Positions 45,419 through 56,900 of a stretch of 64,000 nucleotides of DNA are shown in pieces. The stretch comes from Sphagnum magellanicum (taxonomy: Eukaryota; Streptophyta; Sphagnopsida; Sphagnales; Sphagnaceae). The stretch spans positions 372,001-436,000 of the forward strand of contig CM038923.1 of assembly GCA_021904315.1 (NCBI GenBank), read 5' to 3'. Below the pieces are notes generated by a model, which saw only the letters and a list, made by a program, of their open reading frames with translations, did not search any database and had not been told where the DNA came from. How positions within the stretch are numbered: the first letter of the stretch is position 1; each line of letters opens with the position of its first letter. Made by a program: the position numbers and the translations under genes.

Positions 45419-46402
45419 ATGGTTTCGCAGAAGACGGCGCTTCTAGCTGTGGCTTCAGGGCTTCTCTGCATGTCGGCATTACTCAACGGAGCTGAAGCAT
45501 CGGTGAGTGCCGGCCACCAACAACAGTTGGAAATTTATACCAGTTTTCATAGTTAATGAGCTAGCTAGATGACCGTATCTAAATGTAATTCCTTCTGGTA
45601 CGCTTTGGATGCCTGATTTGCGCTTGTTCCATGATGTCGTGATTCTCCAATGCTCTTGATTATCACTGTTCCACAGCTCCTGCTTATAACCGCTCCTTCC
45701 ATTACGGCCTAATGCTTGAGAAATGTGATTCCTCATCGGCCATGTTCATGATCTCCAGTTCTCTTCATCTCTTGGAGTGCACTGGATTCTGGACATATAC
45801 CAATTGCGGGTGGATTTGATAAGTGTCAAGTGTAATATAGTGCTGTACAGGGGACGCCTTGTTGGACGCTTGAATGCATCCAGCTCGATCTATGTGGACG
45901 AGCTGGTTCCCGCCCAGTACGTAGCCATAGACTGCATGTGGTGCCCGAATGAGCATGCCTCATGAAATATCCATCGTCTTCGTATTGTTTGTTTCTTGAA
46001 TATAACGCAGCTCCACTAGTTTCCGCCGGACGAAGATACTAATTCGTGGGATGGGTATGTTGATGTGGCATTCATCACCAGTGTGGCGGTTTCACAGCAT
46101 CTTGCCAAGAACCATTCTCAGTCACGGGAAGCGTCGTGTCCGCCAACTGCGCAAACGACGCCGGAGATTTCGCCTCCTCAAGTTTAGATCTTAATCCCTT
46201 TCTAAGCAACGACAACGGGAACTTGGTGGAGGGAAGCGACTACATTGCGACGTGTACGCCAGAAGGATTTGGCCTATTTGGATCGCCGTTCTACATTTAT
46301 GCTAATTGCGCACAGGAGGACGGCAATGTTGTAAGCGCGTCTTACGACATAAATAACAATGTCTCCAACGACAACGGGGTTCTGGCCTGGCACAGTTGTT
46401 AA
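45419..46402 (+). CDS. Secreted cyanovirin-N homology (CVNH) lectin, copy B, intact
   Basis: Exons 45419-45502 and 46082-46402 (TAA) with a 579-bp phase-0 intron (GTGAGT...CACCAG) encode 134 residues. The signal peptide MVSQKTALLAVASGLLCMSA plus LLNGAEAS is exactly exon 1. The mature domain is exon 2 and starts CGGFTASCQEP. It has two CVNH repeats: ASC...SANC...SSLDLNPFLSNDNG and ATC...YANC...ASYDINNNVSNDNG, ending LAWHSC. It is predicted to be exported; the fold is a glycan-binding one in characterised members, but the sugar here is unknown. It differs from copy A at only a few positions (for example GDFASS against GVFAQS, VVSAS against VVRTS), all compatible with the fold. The upstream promoter is nearly the same as in A, but a SINE and a 7-kb transposon now lie above it. 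Confidence 0.9.
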
Positions 46403-47579
46403 AATTGCTTGCTGCCCGACGAAGAGATTGCAGTCCGTGGCAAGTAGGAAGCTGCTCGTGCATCGTTGATCACGGGACCTTTTCTAGTCTTGTTTGTTCC
46501 CCAGTTCGAGGAGGAAAATAATATAGCCAGTAGTATGATGCGGGCATGCATGCCGGTGTGTCATTAACTTGCATTAGTATACTTGCGCATTCGTACATAG
46601 CGGCTGTAGATTGCTGTTCTAGAACGTTCTTTCTGAACAAATTAGAGCCAGCTGTGCAGTATATAATATAAATTTGCTTTTCATAATTTCTATTGCAACC
46701 GGAATTTATAAATGCATATGTTTCTCATTTCGTATGCCTTTATATGACTAAGTAGTGATCAGCTCGCCATTTTTTTCTCAGAGTCGATTCATGAGTGTGG
46801 CGGTCCTTTCAGATGACCTTGGGGGCCGGGGATTGGGCGAGCAGCAGTAGAAGGGTACCAGACAGAGAAATTTGTTCTGGCCTGCTACATGCATTTGGAG
46901 TTAGTCAAGTATTTGGTGTGGATCTGCTTCGATAGAGTGACTGTTGGATGCTCTAAATGTAAATGAAATCTGGAAAGCTTGGAACCTGGGAAGTACGGCG
47001 CTTAATTAACATGTGTAGTACAACCCTTAATCAACTCCTTTAAAATACTTCATTGTTGGCCAGGTGGGATTGTCTCCCGTCAAACTTGACTGGAACATGT
47101 ACACTGACAGCCATGACTTCAAATGCACATTTTCTCTCCTTTCATTCCGACAACTAGGAGGACAATTTTCTGCAATATGCAGTGGGACAAATAAAAGCTT
47201 CAATATTGCTTTGGCCCACTAGACCTACAATATGCTTTCAGCTTTAGCTTCGGGTTCAGAAGAATCTGCTAGTGTACGAAATACACGCAAGGGGTAGGCA
47301 GAGACAAAATCTAGTGAATGATGAACCAATATCTGCTGAGAGTTGCAGGAACCCATGATCCAGGACCTCAGAAATCAAAAGGTACACAAACGGCTTGTAC
47401 GAACCTTCCTCAAAAAGCTTTGTTCTATTTTGAAGTTTCGTTTCTCAATGTCTCCATGATGTAAGAAGCATAGAAATTCCTGAAACAAGGACAAGAAGGA
47501 TAGAACTACGTAGATATATGTTCACAAGATCAGATATTTATGTGTTTAAAAAGAAAAAGATACTTCCAAGGACCAAAGG

Positions 47580-48157
47580 GTAATGTTAACCAGATGTCAT
47601 TTACATATGAGATTTTTATAAGTTTTATCATATTTGACACTTATGAGTGCTAAACCATTACCTCCTCCATACTTTTATAAGTATTAAACTTGTATTTCTG
47701 TAGACATTACCTGGTTACACCTTTGTAAGCATTAAAGTAGTACTTTTGTCAAGGTTATCTGGCTACATTCAGACTTTATAAATATTAATTTTGCTTACAT
47801 ACATTGTACAAGTGGCAAGCATTTGTTTATATTTCAAATTCCATATCAAGTTATAACTCCCCAAAAGGCCAAGATATATCAACGTCATTAGAACCCCCCC
47901 CAACCCCCCCCCCCAAAAATAATCCTTACTAAATATTATGTCTCCAATAAAAAAACTCATAACAGAATTGTTTAATAGATAAAGAGTCTTTGACTCATCC
48001 GATAAAGGGGGCGAAACTTCACTCCTCCAATTTTCAACCTTACTAAATATTATATATGTCTCCAATAAAAAACCTCATAACAGAACAGTTTACTAGATAA
48101 AGAGTATTTGACTCATCCAATAAAGAGGGCGAAACTGCACTGCTCCAATTTGGAACT
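47580..48157. repeat. Two small tandem duplications beside block B
   Basis: At 47620-47790 a unit of about 53 bp with 'ttataagtattaa' and 'ttacctggttacac'-like words recurs about three times. At 47925-48036 and 48039-48157 a unit of about 115 bp ('ccttactaaatattat', 'gtctccaataaaaaa', 'tttgactcatcc.ataaag') is present twice. Confidence 0.75.
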
Positions 48158-48159
48158 TT

Positions 48160-48490
48160 GGAGTTAATTCAAGGAACCGAAAATCACGACTGAGGCCATG
48201 TATTGGCATCATTAGGTGGAATTCTCAAAACTTTGAAAACAAAATTTCACTACTCATCATCGTGATCGTGATTTGTCAATACTAGTATCACAATTCAGCA
48301 CTGACTCTGGAGCAGCGAGTTACCCTCATGTATGAGGGTTTAGGTGCGAAGTTGGCTGTTGGGAGTTGAAATACCAACTGGATCCGTTCTCCTCATGTGC
48401 TCTTTGAGGACAGTGAGCTACCCTGGTGCTTAGGGGTAAACCCGTGGCCAGAGTTACCAAAACAAAAACCTATTGTCAAAATATCACCAT
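48160..48490 (+). repeat. Direct repeat flanking block C, left copy, with SINE-like copy 2
   Basis: Matches 51.77-52.08 kb in the same orientation ('gtggaattctc', 'aatactagtatc', 'gtgagctaccctgg'). Its second half (about 48308-48488) is the SINE-like element, here on the plus strand, with a worn B box (gttgaaatacc) and tail cctattgtcaaaatatca. Confidence 0.7.
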
Positions 48491-48775
48491 GGTACTAGAA
48501 TCCTACATCAACAGATAATTTGGAGTAAGACCATGTGTCGACTTCTTTAATAGAACTTGCAACAGGTACATCCCTTTGACATTAGTTCAAAGAGGGATTT
48601 CTAAGAGGGCTAATTAAGAGCTTTCCCACATTGCGTGCACAAGGAGTTGTACGAAAACTCCTTGTGAAGCTAAAGCCCAAAGCATATAATGTAGGTGTCG
48701 TGGGCCAAAGGAATTCTGAAGACTGGATATTGCACAAAGTACCCTCATAGGAATCAGAATGAAAGGAGAGTTCTA
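48491..48775. other. Spacer, nothing recognised
   Basis: Short stretch between the direct repeat and the left edge of block C; no ORF with a recognisable motif. Confidence 0.4.
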
Positions 48776-49541
48776 AGATGTGCATTTGGATTCACGGATG
48801 TCAGTGTACATGTTCCAGTGTTTAAGGCAGCATATCCGACCAGGCCAAGAATGAAGTATTTTTGAGTTGATTAACGGCTGTAGTCCACATATTAATTAAG
48901 GGTCCTACTTCTTCCCAGGATCCAAGCTTTACAGATTTCATTTACATTTAACCCTTCGAACAGTCAACAGATCCACTGTACCAAATGCTTGACTAACTCC
49001 AAATGCATGTAGCAATACAGAACAAATTTCTCTGCCTAACGGCTACCATTCCAATGCTGCTCCCCCCATCCCCGCCCCCCCCCCCCCACCAAGGTCATCT
49101 CAAGGGATCGCCACACTTATAAATTGACTCTGAGAAAAAAAATCAGTTGATCAGTCTCAGAGCTTGAATTAAAGTCGCTCATACAAAGCCATGTACAATA
49201 TGAGGAAACACATGTATCTACAAATTCCATTTGGTATAGAAATCATGGAGTGCAAATCTATTACATATTGCAAACTTTGGGTCAAGGCCAGCCAGCTGGC
49301 TGTAATTTATTGAGAAAGAACGTTCCACACCTGCAATCTACAGCCGCTCTGTAGGAATGCACGAGTATACTAATGCATGTTAATAACCCACCGGCATGCA
49401 TACCCGCATTCTACTACCGGTTATATTATTTTCCTCCTGGAAGGGAACAAATATGACTAGAAAAGGTCTCCTGATCAACGACTGACGACCAACTTCCTGC
49501 TTGCCACCGACTGCAACAACCTCGTCGGGCAGCAAGCAATC

Positions 49542-51437
49542 CTAACAACTGTGCCAGGCCAGAACCCCGTTGTCGTTGGAAACGTTGTTATTTATGTCGT
49601 AAGACGTGCGAACAACATTGCCATTCTCCTGTGCGCAATTAGCGTAAATGTAGAACGGCGATCCAAATAGGCCAAATCCTTCTGGCGTACACTTCGCAAT
49701 GTAGTCGCTTCCGTCCACCAAGTTTCCGTTATCGTTGCTTAGAAAGGGATTGAGATCTAAACTTGAGGAGGCGAAATCTCCGTTGTCGTTTGCAGTTGGC
49801 GGATAGGACGCTTCCCGTGACTAAGAATGGTGCTTGGCAAGATGCTGTGAAACTGCCACACTGGTAATGAATGCCACATCAACAGACACATCCCACGAAT
49901 TAGTAGTCATAATCTTTATATTCGTCCGGCGGAAACTAGTGGAAATGTGGTACATGCATCAAAGAATCAAGCGATACGCAGACGATGCATATTTTGGAGC
50001 ATATTCATTTCATGTTTCCAACAACACATACAGTGTAGCTATCGCTACGTATTAGGCGGGAACTAGCTCGTCCAAATAGATCGAGCTGGATACATTCGAT
50101 TGTGTGCAAAAGGAGAACTGGAGATCATACAAAGACGATACGTATTTCATGAGGGATGTTCATGAGGGCACCATATGCAGTCTATGGCTACGTACTGGGT
50201 GGAAAGTCCATAGTTCCATGGACAGGTTTAAATCGAAGGTTTAAAAACGGTTTAAAACGGTCTAAATCGGTTTTTAAAAAGTTAAAAAATCGAAAGTTAA
50301 AAAAGCCTGCAAGTATAACGATGTTTTTATTCATTTAGGTCAAAGTACACATAAGTTCGAATTTTTCACGTACTTGAATTTCTCCAGACCTAGGGGCTTG
50401 TTGTGACAACGATCCAACATCACCAAATCGTGGTCGAACGCGTCGTAGGTTGTCTTTGAGATTCTGAAGTACTGATAAATATTTTGCGCTTTGGAATCAA
50501 TTGGAGATTAATTAAATTTTGAAAAAAATAAAAATACTTTACCAAGATGTAAACTACCATCGACGTTGCTGCCAGGTTGCAGCAGAGCCAAACGGAACTT
50601 TTTGCTAGATTTTTTTTCGCTTCAACTCCAGTTCGATGAGTTGTCAGTGAAGTGGGGATCACTGCTTAGATTTCCCCTGCCCCCCTTCATCAACGTTTCT
50701 GTCGGATCCCACCCAACAGCTTCTTCTTGCCGTCACGTTTTTTCACGGTACAACATTCTCTCCAAGTTCCGAGCAACTGTCGCCGACAGATCACTAGACG
50801 ATGATGGAAGGCTGAAGCGATTCGGTGGTCCTAAACGAAACCGGGATTTTCAGAACTTATCCAATTTTTTCCGTAAATAAATCGGAAAGAACCGATTCGG
50901 CCGATTTTCGGTTTTTTGTTTTTAAAACCGCGGTTTATTGGAACTGGAAACTGGCGCGTCCAAATCGAGTTGGATGCATTCAAGTGTCCAACAAGACGCC
51001 CCCAGTACAGCACGTACTACACATGACACTTGTCGAATCCACCCGCAATTGATATATATATCAAGAATCCAGTGCACTACAAGAGATGAAGAGAACTGGA
51101 GATCATGAACATGGCCGATGAAGAATCACGTTTCTCAAGGTTTAGGCGGTAACGGAAGGAACCGTTATAAGCAGGAGCTGCGGAACAGTGATAGAATCAA
51201 GAGCATTGGACAATCACGACTTCGTGGAACGAGCGCAAATCAGACATCCAAGGCGTACTAGAAGGAATTATATTTAGACATGGCCATCTAGCTAGCTCAT
51301 TAACTATGAACACTGGTATCAATTTCCAACTGTTGTTGCTGGCTGGCACCCACCGATGTTTCAGCTCCGTTGAGTAATGCCGACATGCAGAGAAGCCCTG
51401 CAGCCACAGCTAGAAGCGGCATCTTCTGCGAAGCCAT
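49542..51437 (-). pseudogene. CVNH lectin copy C, frameshifted pseudogene
   Basis: Exon 1 (51437-51354) encodes an intact signal peptide, MASQKMPLLAVAAGLLCMSA plus LLNGAETS. Exon 2 (49860-49542) is 319 nt instead of 321: two bases are missing where A and B read AACTGCGCAAACGAC and C reads AACTGCAAACGAC (near 49795). The frame then shifts and reaches a TAA about 20 codons on, removing the second CVNH repeat. The original stop codon is TAG here, not TAA. The intron is 1493 bp, against about 590 in A and B, because of a large insertion. The TATA box region is retained (ctgcttatataggtacc, 51565-51581), so transcription is possible. A base-calling error could fake a 2-bp loss, but the other substitutions suggest real decay. 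Confidence 0.85.
50205..50945. mobile_element. Insertion of about 740 bp in the intron of CVNH copy C
   Basis: Copies A and B read continuously 'tacgtactgggc.ggaactagctcgtcc' here; C is interrupted between 'tacgtactggg' and 'ggcgcgtcc'. The insert starts with aggtttaaatcgaaggttta and ends cggttttttgtttttaaaac. Both ends are rich in AAACCG/CGGTTT words and begin with AGTTCCA when read inward, which suggests a short non-autonomous DNA element. 'TGGAAA' on both sides may be a worn target duplication. Confidence 0.5.
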
Positions 51438-51764
51438 GATGATTTGATCAAGACTGAAATTGATCGGCTGAGTATGGTGGGCTGCTGATGGTATTGAAAG
51501 AAAGCTGGAGGAGTAGATGAGTTGGGAATGCTTGAGATGAATGGTACTGCTAGCTCTATCCCATCTGCTTATATAGGTACCAGAGCTAGATCGCCTCTTA
51601 CCCCTGGACTTGGAGCCGTGTGACGGAAGACGGTACATGCATACTGCATACCTTCCGCGGAATTTGCATGGAGTCCCCTAAGTTAGGCTCTGTGTGTGGA
51701 GAAAGTAGGCTACTTTATTAACGTTAACAATACTATGCCAAGAAAACTACTGTGGTCCCCCCAA

Positions 51765-52085
51765 TTCGCAAGAAGTTGAAAGGAACCCAAAATCACGATG
51801 TCCAGTGGGGCCGTGTGTAGACTGCTGACATCATGTGGTGGAATTCTCCAAAGTTTGAAAAACATTTGTCTATACTAGTTATCATCAGTCAATACTACTA
51901 TCGCAATTCTGTACCTGCTACGGATCAGTGAGCTACACCTAGTGGCTGAGGGTTTGACTGCTAATCTGGCGGTTGGGAATTCAAATCCCTACTGGACCAC
52001 TTTTCCTCAATGTGCTCTGTGCGGACAGTGAACTACCCTGGTTGTTAGGGGTAAACATCTGGCCAGAGTTACCAGGTAGGTAGGT
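51765..52085 (+). repeat. Direct repeat flanking block C, right copy, with SINE-like copy 3
   Basis: Collinear with 48160-48490. The SINE-like part (about 51918-52075) keeps a recognisable A box (agtggctgaggg) and B box region (ggaattcaaatccc). Confidence 0.7.
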
Positions 52086-53290
52086 AAAAGCTATGTGCAT
52101 GGTAGTTAGTAGGTGATATTTTCAAGTGCAGTCACAATTCAGCGAGCCAAAAGAGGTGTTGGACCACAAAGAAAAGCAGTCAAATTTTTATTATTATTTA
52201 TATTTTATTATTTAAAATCATCGAACTCATGGCAAGTTGTCGTATTTTCATTTATATGAATGTCAAAAAATTCAAACTACGAATTCATTTGATAAAATTT
52301 AAAGTTAAATTTTTGATTTAAAAACCTTTGAAAATGAACACCTATGACGTCAAAGGGAGTTAATTTTGTAAATGACTATCAAAAAGATCATGAATACAAT
52401 AAAAATATTTTGAAGAAAAAAAAAGAAGAGAATATTAAAAACCTATTAACCACATTCAAAAAACATTCATGTTCTAAAATATGTGAAATTTTAAATTTTT
52501 AAAAATTCAAAAAACTTTTCAAAATTGATATAAAATTTAAATATTTGAAATTTTTTTACCACATATAAATGAGGTATAATTTAGATGGTGTTAAGAAAAG
52601 TTAAAGCTTATTATTAAAAGAAACATAAAAATGTAGAAAATGAATGTTTGGTTATAATTTGAAAGTGTTGTCATTTAAAAAAATAGAACACTAAATTTGT
52701 AAACAATTAACACACTTTCAAATTTTAACACCCATGCACATTGCACACCACAAACAAAAACTAGAACCTTTAAGTATCACAAAACCAAAACCTAAGTATC
52801 GCAACATCACAAAATGGTAATCATTGAAACTCATCAATTGGCAATGTAATTTTGCATCATTAATACCTTGAACTTCCCACCACTATCAAATATTATTGTG
52901 GTAAATGAAAACTCAAATGAAAGACACATACCAAGTACTTTTCCATTGAAACCCTTAAACTAAAACTCATGAATTCTAAAATTTGAAGATCTTTTTATTC
53001 CATTTGATCTAGCCCCATAAAAGGAATAAATTGTGCCATACATGTGCAAGTCAAATGGAAAGGGGGTAGGGGAATGAAGAAGTATTAAACACCTTAGTCT
53101 CAATGGTGTAGGAATCTAGCAATTCAATACTCTTGTAAACATGCATGTAATCTTACAAAATGCAAGGTAGGGTTGTCACCTTGTCCATCACGATCTGATG
53201 GACATATTTGGATGCAAACGTAACCCTACATCCCATAGTATAAGGTCAATCTAGGTCCAGATGAAGTTGAGCTACCCAAAAAGTAATTAG
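52086..53290. other. AT-rich stretch, nothing recognised
   Basis: Begins with a short GTAGG run (accaggtaggtaggt) and continues as AT-rich sequence without convincing ORFs. Confidence 0.4.
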
Positions 53291-53995
53291 GGGCGATCAA
53301 AAATAATATCATTAGGTTGTCATAAATCATGTGGCAACCAAAAGGATAAATTTGGTCACCAACTTTTAGTCACCATAGTCAATGACCAAAACTTTTCAGT
53401 TGCCCACTTTCAATCACCACAATCGACAACTAAATTTTTCCAATTTGCCCAAGAATGCAAGCAATTCAAAAAAATTTGGGAACTACCTAAAAAGAATTTA
53501 ATTGTATGACCAAATGTGGGCATTAATCCAATGATTGAAAAAAAGTTTGGTTGTTACCTAAATTTCTTCGGGTGTTGCTTCACAAATTTAGTTGCCAACA
53601 TAAACGATTGAAGAAAATTCAATCGCCATTTTCAATTGCCATAATTGGCAATTGAAAGTGACAAAAAATTGATGACCAAATTTTTCAAGCAGTGCCCGAA
53701 ATTTTTTGGGGAGTGACCAAATTTTTTTCAATCATTGGATCAATGCCCATTCTTAATTGAATGACAAAATGGGCAATTCTCAAGAAATTTCGAGTGCCCG
53801 AGATGTTTTTCAAGCAAACTGAAAATATTCAAACATTGATTAGGGCGACTAAAAGTGGGTAACTAAAAACTTTCAATTGCCAACTTTATGGTGACTGAAA
53901 GTTAGTGATCAAAAATGTTTGGTCGTCAATCCTATGGCAACTGAATTCGTTTTTGGTCTCCAATCATGTGGTGACAAAAGCTATTTTTGATTGCC
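53291..53995. mobile_element. Foldback/MITE-like element with inverted ends
   Basis: The left end GGGCGATCAAAAATAATATC followed by 'catgtggcaaccaaaa' mirrors the right end, whose reverse complement reads GGCAATCAAAAATAGCTTTT then 'caccacatgattgg'. Inside, words such as 'ggcaactga', 'gaccaaatttttc' and 'caattgcca' recur in both orientations. There is no coding capacity. I could not identify a target duplication. Confidence 0.5.
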
Positions 53996-56900
53996 ATGCA
54001 TAATGGGGGCAACCCGAGTGTAATGAAAACTTTCCCTATGTCAATCCTAATAGACATGATGGACACATCAAAACAAATGCCAATGTGACGTCTTATGCAA
54101 AATGGCCGCATAATGTCTGTTTTGACAACCCCGATGCAAGGGAATAAATGGAATTTTCAATTATTATCCTACACTTTCTCAAATTGTTCAACATATTAAA
54201 AGATGGTCCAGATGGTCATGTGCTTTGTAGATCCCTTTCAAAAAATCTACTTCTTCACGAAATGAAAATTTCCAAAATAAATATGCAAATTTGGAACACA
54301 AAAACAAGGTGCAAAATGAGGGTACTTTGCTAAACAAAGACAAGAAAATGAGAGTCCTTACCATGATAGATATGAAGTGGAATCACATTAGTGAGTGAAA
54401 ATTAATATTTCCCAAGCTCTCATGTATATAATGGAAAAATAATCAATATGTTTGCATTCATAAAAATTTGAAAGATTTACAAGTTACAACTAAATTCCCA
54501 AATTTTCAATTGTCCCCCAATGAACAATGATCAAATTTATAAATAATAATTTCATTTCAAACATAAAAAGATTTTGCAAAAGACTTGTAGGTATTTATTC
54601 TAAATTGAATTCAACTATACTGCCACATTATATCAATCTATTTGATAATTCTTTAATGGATGTCATGTCCCAAACATACATGTGCCAAGAGGCATTCCTC
54701 TCTGAGCAATAATAAATTTTCATGACACCAAGTTAATAACATTAGCTCCAAAAAATTTATGTTGCCTACATATTTTGTCTTGCAAAAAACAATTCCATGT
54801 TTTTTGGAATTAAATATGTACAAAAGGAAAATATCACGATGATAGGTGTATGCATAACATAATGGTTCATACAAGTTTAATACAAGGCTAGAAAAATGAT
54901 CTAATGGAGAAGCTCAATCATGGTGATCTATATAAGAAAAAAAAAACAAGTTCAAATTATGTCATAATGAAGTGTTTCTAGACAAAGAAAAAAGTTCAAC
55001 AAATTACTTCATGTGTTTGTTTAAACGTTGAAAAGGAATTTGAATGAAAATGTTATTATGATCATCCTAGATAGTTAGCAGATTCATGAAGATCAAATTT
55101 GACAATACTTGAAACTAGTCTTACAAATCCCAACTTGTGTTAATGGTTGAAACTTTGTAGCATCATGCCATTCACTAACCCACTTGCATTATAAGGTTTT
55201 GTTGTTATGAAATATATAAAATGTTGGTTGCTTTGATATTGCCACTATTGGCTACTTTGATATTGCACCACATGACCAAAAACAAACAATTAGGGTTAGT
55301 GTTCACGACTTGACCCAATGCTCATGTCAAGCTCTAATGTATCAAATATTAGCTAGGGTTTTCATGCCCTTGGATGAGCTATAATGTAATTTGTGATGAA
55401 CTCATGTTTAAAATCTAATGTAACAAACAAATTTTCATGTTGTAACTCATCTTGGGTTTGGAAACACAAGTAGTTGCAATTGCAACCAAAAGACATGATT
55501 GCAATTAGAAAACCTTAACTACCTTTACAACTAGTTGATGGACTTACTAGAAAATAGCCTAGATTCAAAATAGCCTCCCAAGCTTAAGAGGCCTATCTTG
55601 CTACAACATTGTGAATTCCCAATTAATGAAATGTCAATCAACATTTGAGAACATGTGGTAGCTCCCAAATGAGCATAAGCATGGTAAAATAGATAACTAA
55701 ATCTCCTTGGCAATCTACTTGACAAGTAAAAAGAAAATGATAACAAAATCCATCATAAACCATTTGTATGTGGAATATTTTTACTTAAATAATCAAAGAC
55801 AAGATAGTTGCTCACTATTGTGCATTAACTTTCAAACTCCACATTGTAAAAGTAGGTTGAAAATAGATTTTTAAAAATACAAGTAGATTTTGCAATCTAC
55901 TTTCCATCTACTTTTACACTATGGACTTTTGTGAAGTATGTGGTAACAAATAAAAAGGTTTTAACAAATAAAAAGTAAATTAATTTTTTTATGGGGACCT
56001 TAATATATGATTATGTTTATATTCTTACTTAATATCGATATATGTCTCACTGAAATAGATGTGTTAAGGATTCCCAAATCACAAATTTACTATCCAATAT
56101 ATGGGGATATTTTTTGCCTACTTTTAGAATTTATTTATTCTTGATCTTTTATAAGTAGATTCTTACGAATGTAATAGTGGGCACCAAGGGTATTCTATTA
56201 TACTTTCATCCATTTCCATGTTATTTTATTGCATTTATATGCATGACATAGGATAAGAATGGAGACAGTTATTTTTTTGGTATACTTTATCATTGAAACT
56301 CTATGAAAATAAAAGTATACAAGGTCCGACCATGTTATTAGTAGCCACACGTGCCCCCTTAAAGCATTTTTTAATTATTAAAATACTTTTAAAATCTTTT
56401 AAATATGTCTTTCGAAAAAAACATTAATTCTTTTTTTAATCTTAATATTATTATGTTCAGGTTTATATTAAAAATATCCCAAAATATTTCATTAAAAAAT
56501 ATTTTCAAATTGTGCTTTTAGTGTCAAAATTATTTTCAAATTGTTTTTATGCAGCTTTTAAATAGTACAAGAGGTTAAAAGCCCTTATACATGTTTTTCA
56601 CTCATTAAATTGATTCCAAATTTTTATGATATGTAAATAATGTATTCCCAATAACATTTTATATATATTTATTTATTTATTTATTTATTTATAATCAAAA
56701 GTTCAAAAAATTAAGCAATGGTTACAACTACTTTTGGTACATGTTAGTATGATTGCACCCTTAAAAAAAACAATGTCTTCAAAACATCATTTTCATTTTT
56801 TAATCATTAACTTAACAAAAATGATTTTTTGGAAACACTTTTTTTTTGTATATTTTGCCCAAATGTATTATGTTTTTCTTTTCACTTTTGTCCAACATGT

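Larger units (their letters stand above)
44613..47565 (+). repeat. CVNH duplication block B
   Basis: Collinear with 10.10-7.52 kb read on the minus strand. Private changes: SINE upstream, R1 split by the 7-kb transposon, and an insert of about 200 bp at roughly 47.17-47.36 kb, replacing the short junction seen in A ('cattttctgtcctttcagaa'). Confidence 0.8.
48776..51800 (-). repeat. CVNH duplication block C (inverted relative to B)
   Basis: On the minus strand it is collinear with block A (7.74-10.1 kb) and with B. It is bracketed by the direct repeats at 48.16 and 51.77 kb. Its intron region contains a local re-duplication (49.98-50.09 against 50.13-50.20 kb) and a large insert. Confidence 0.75.
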
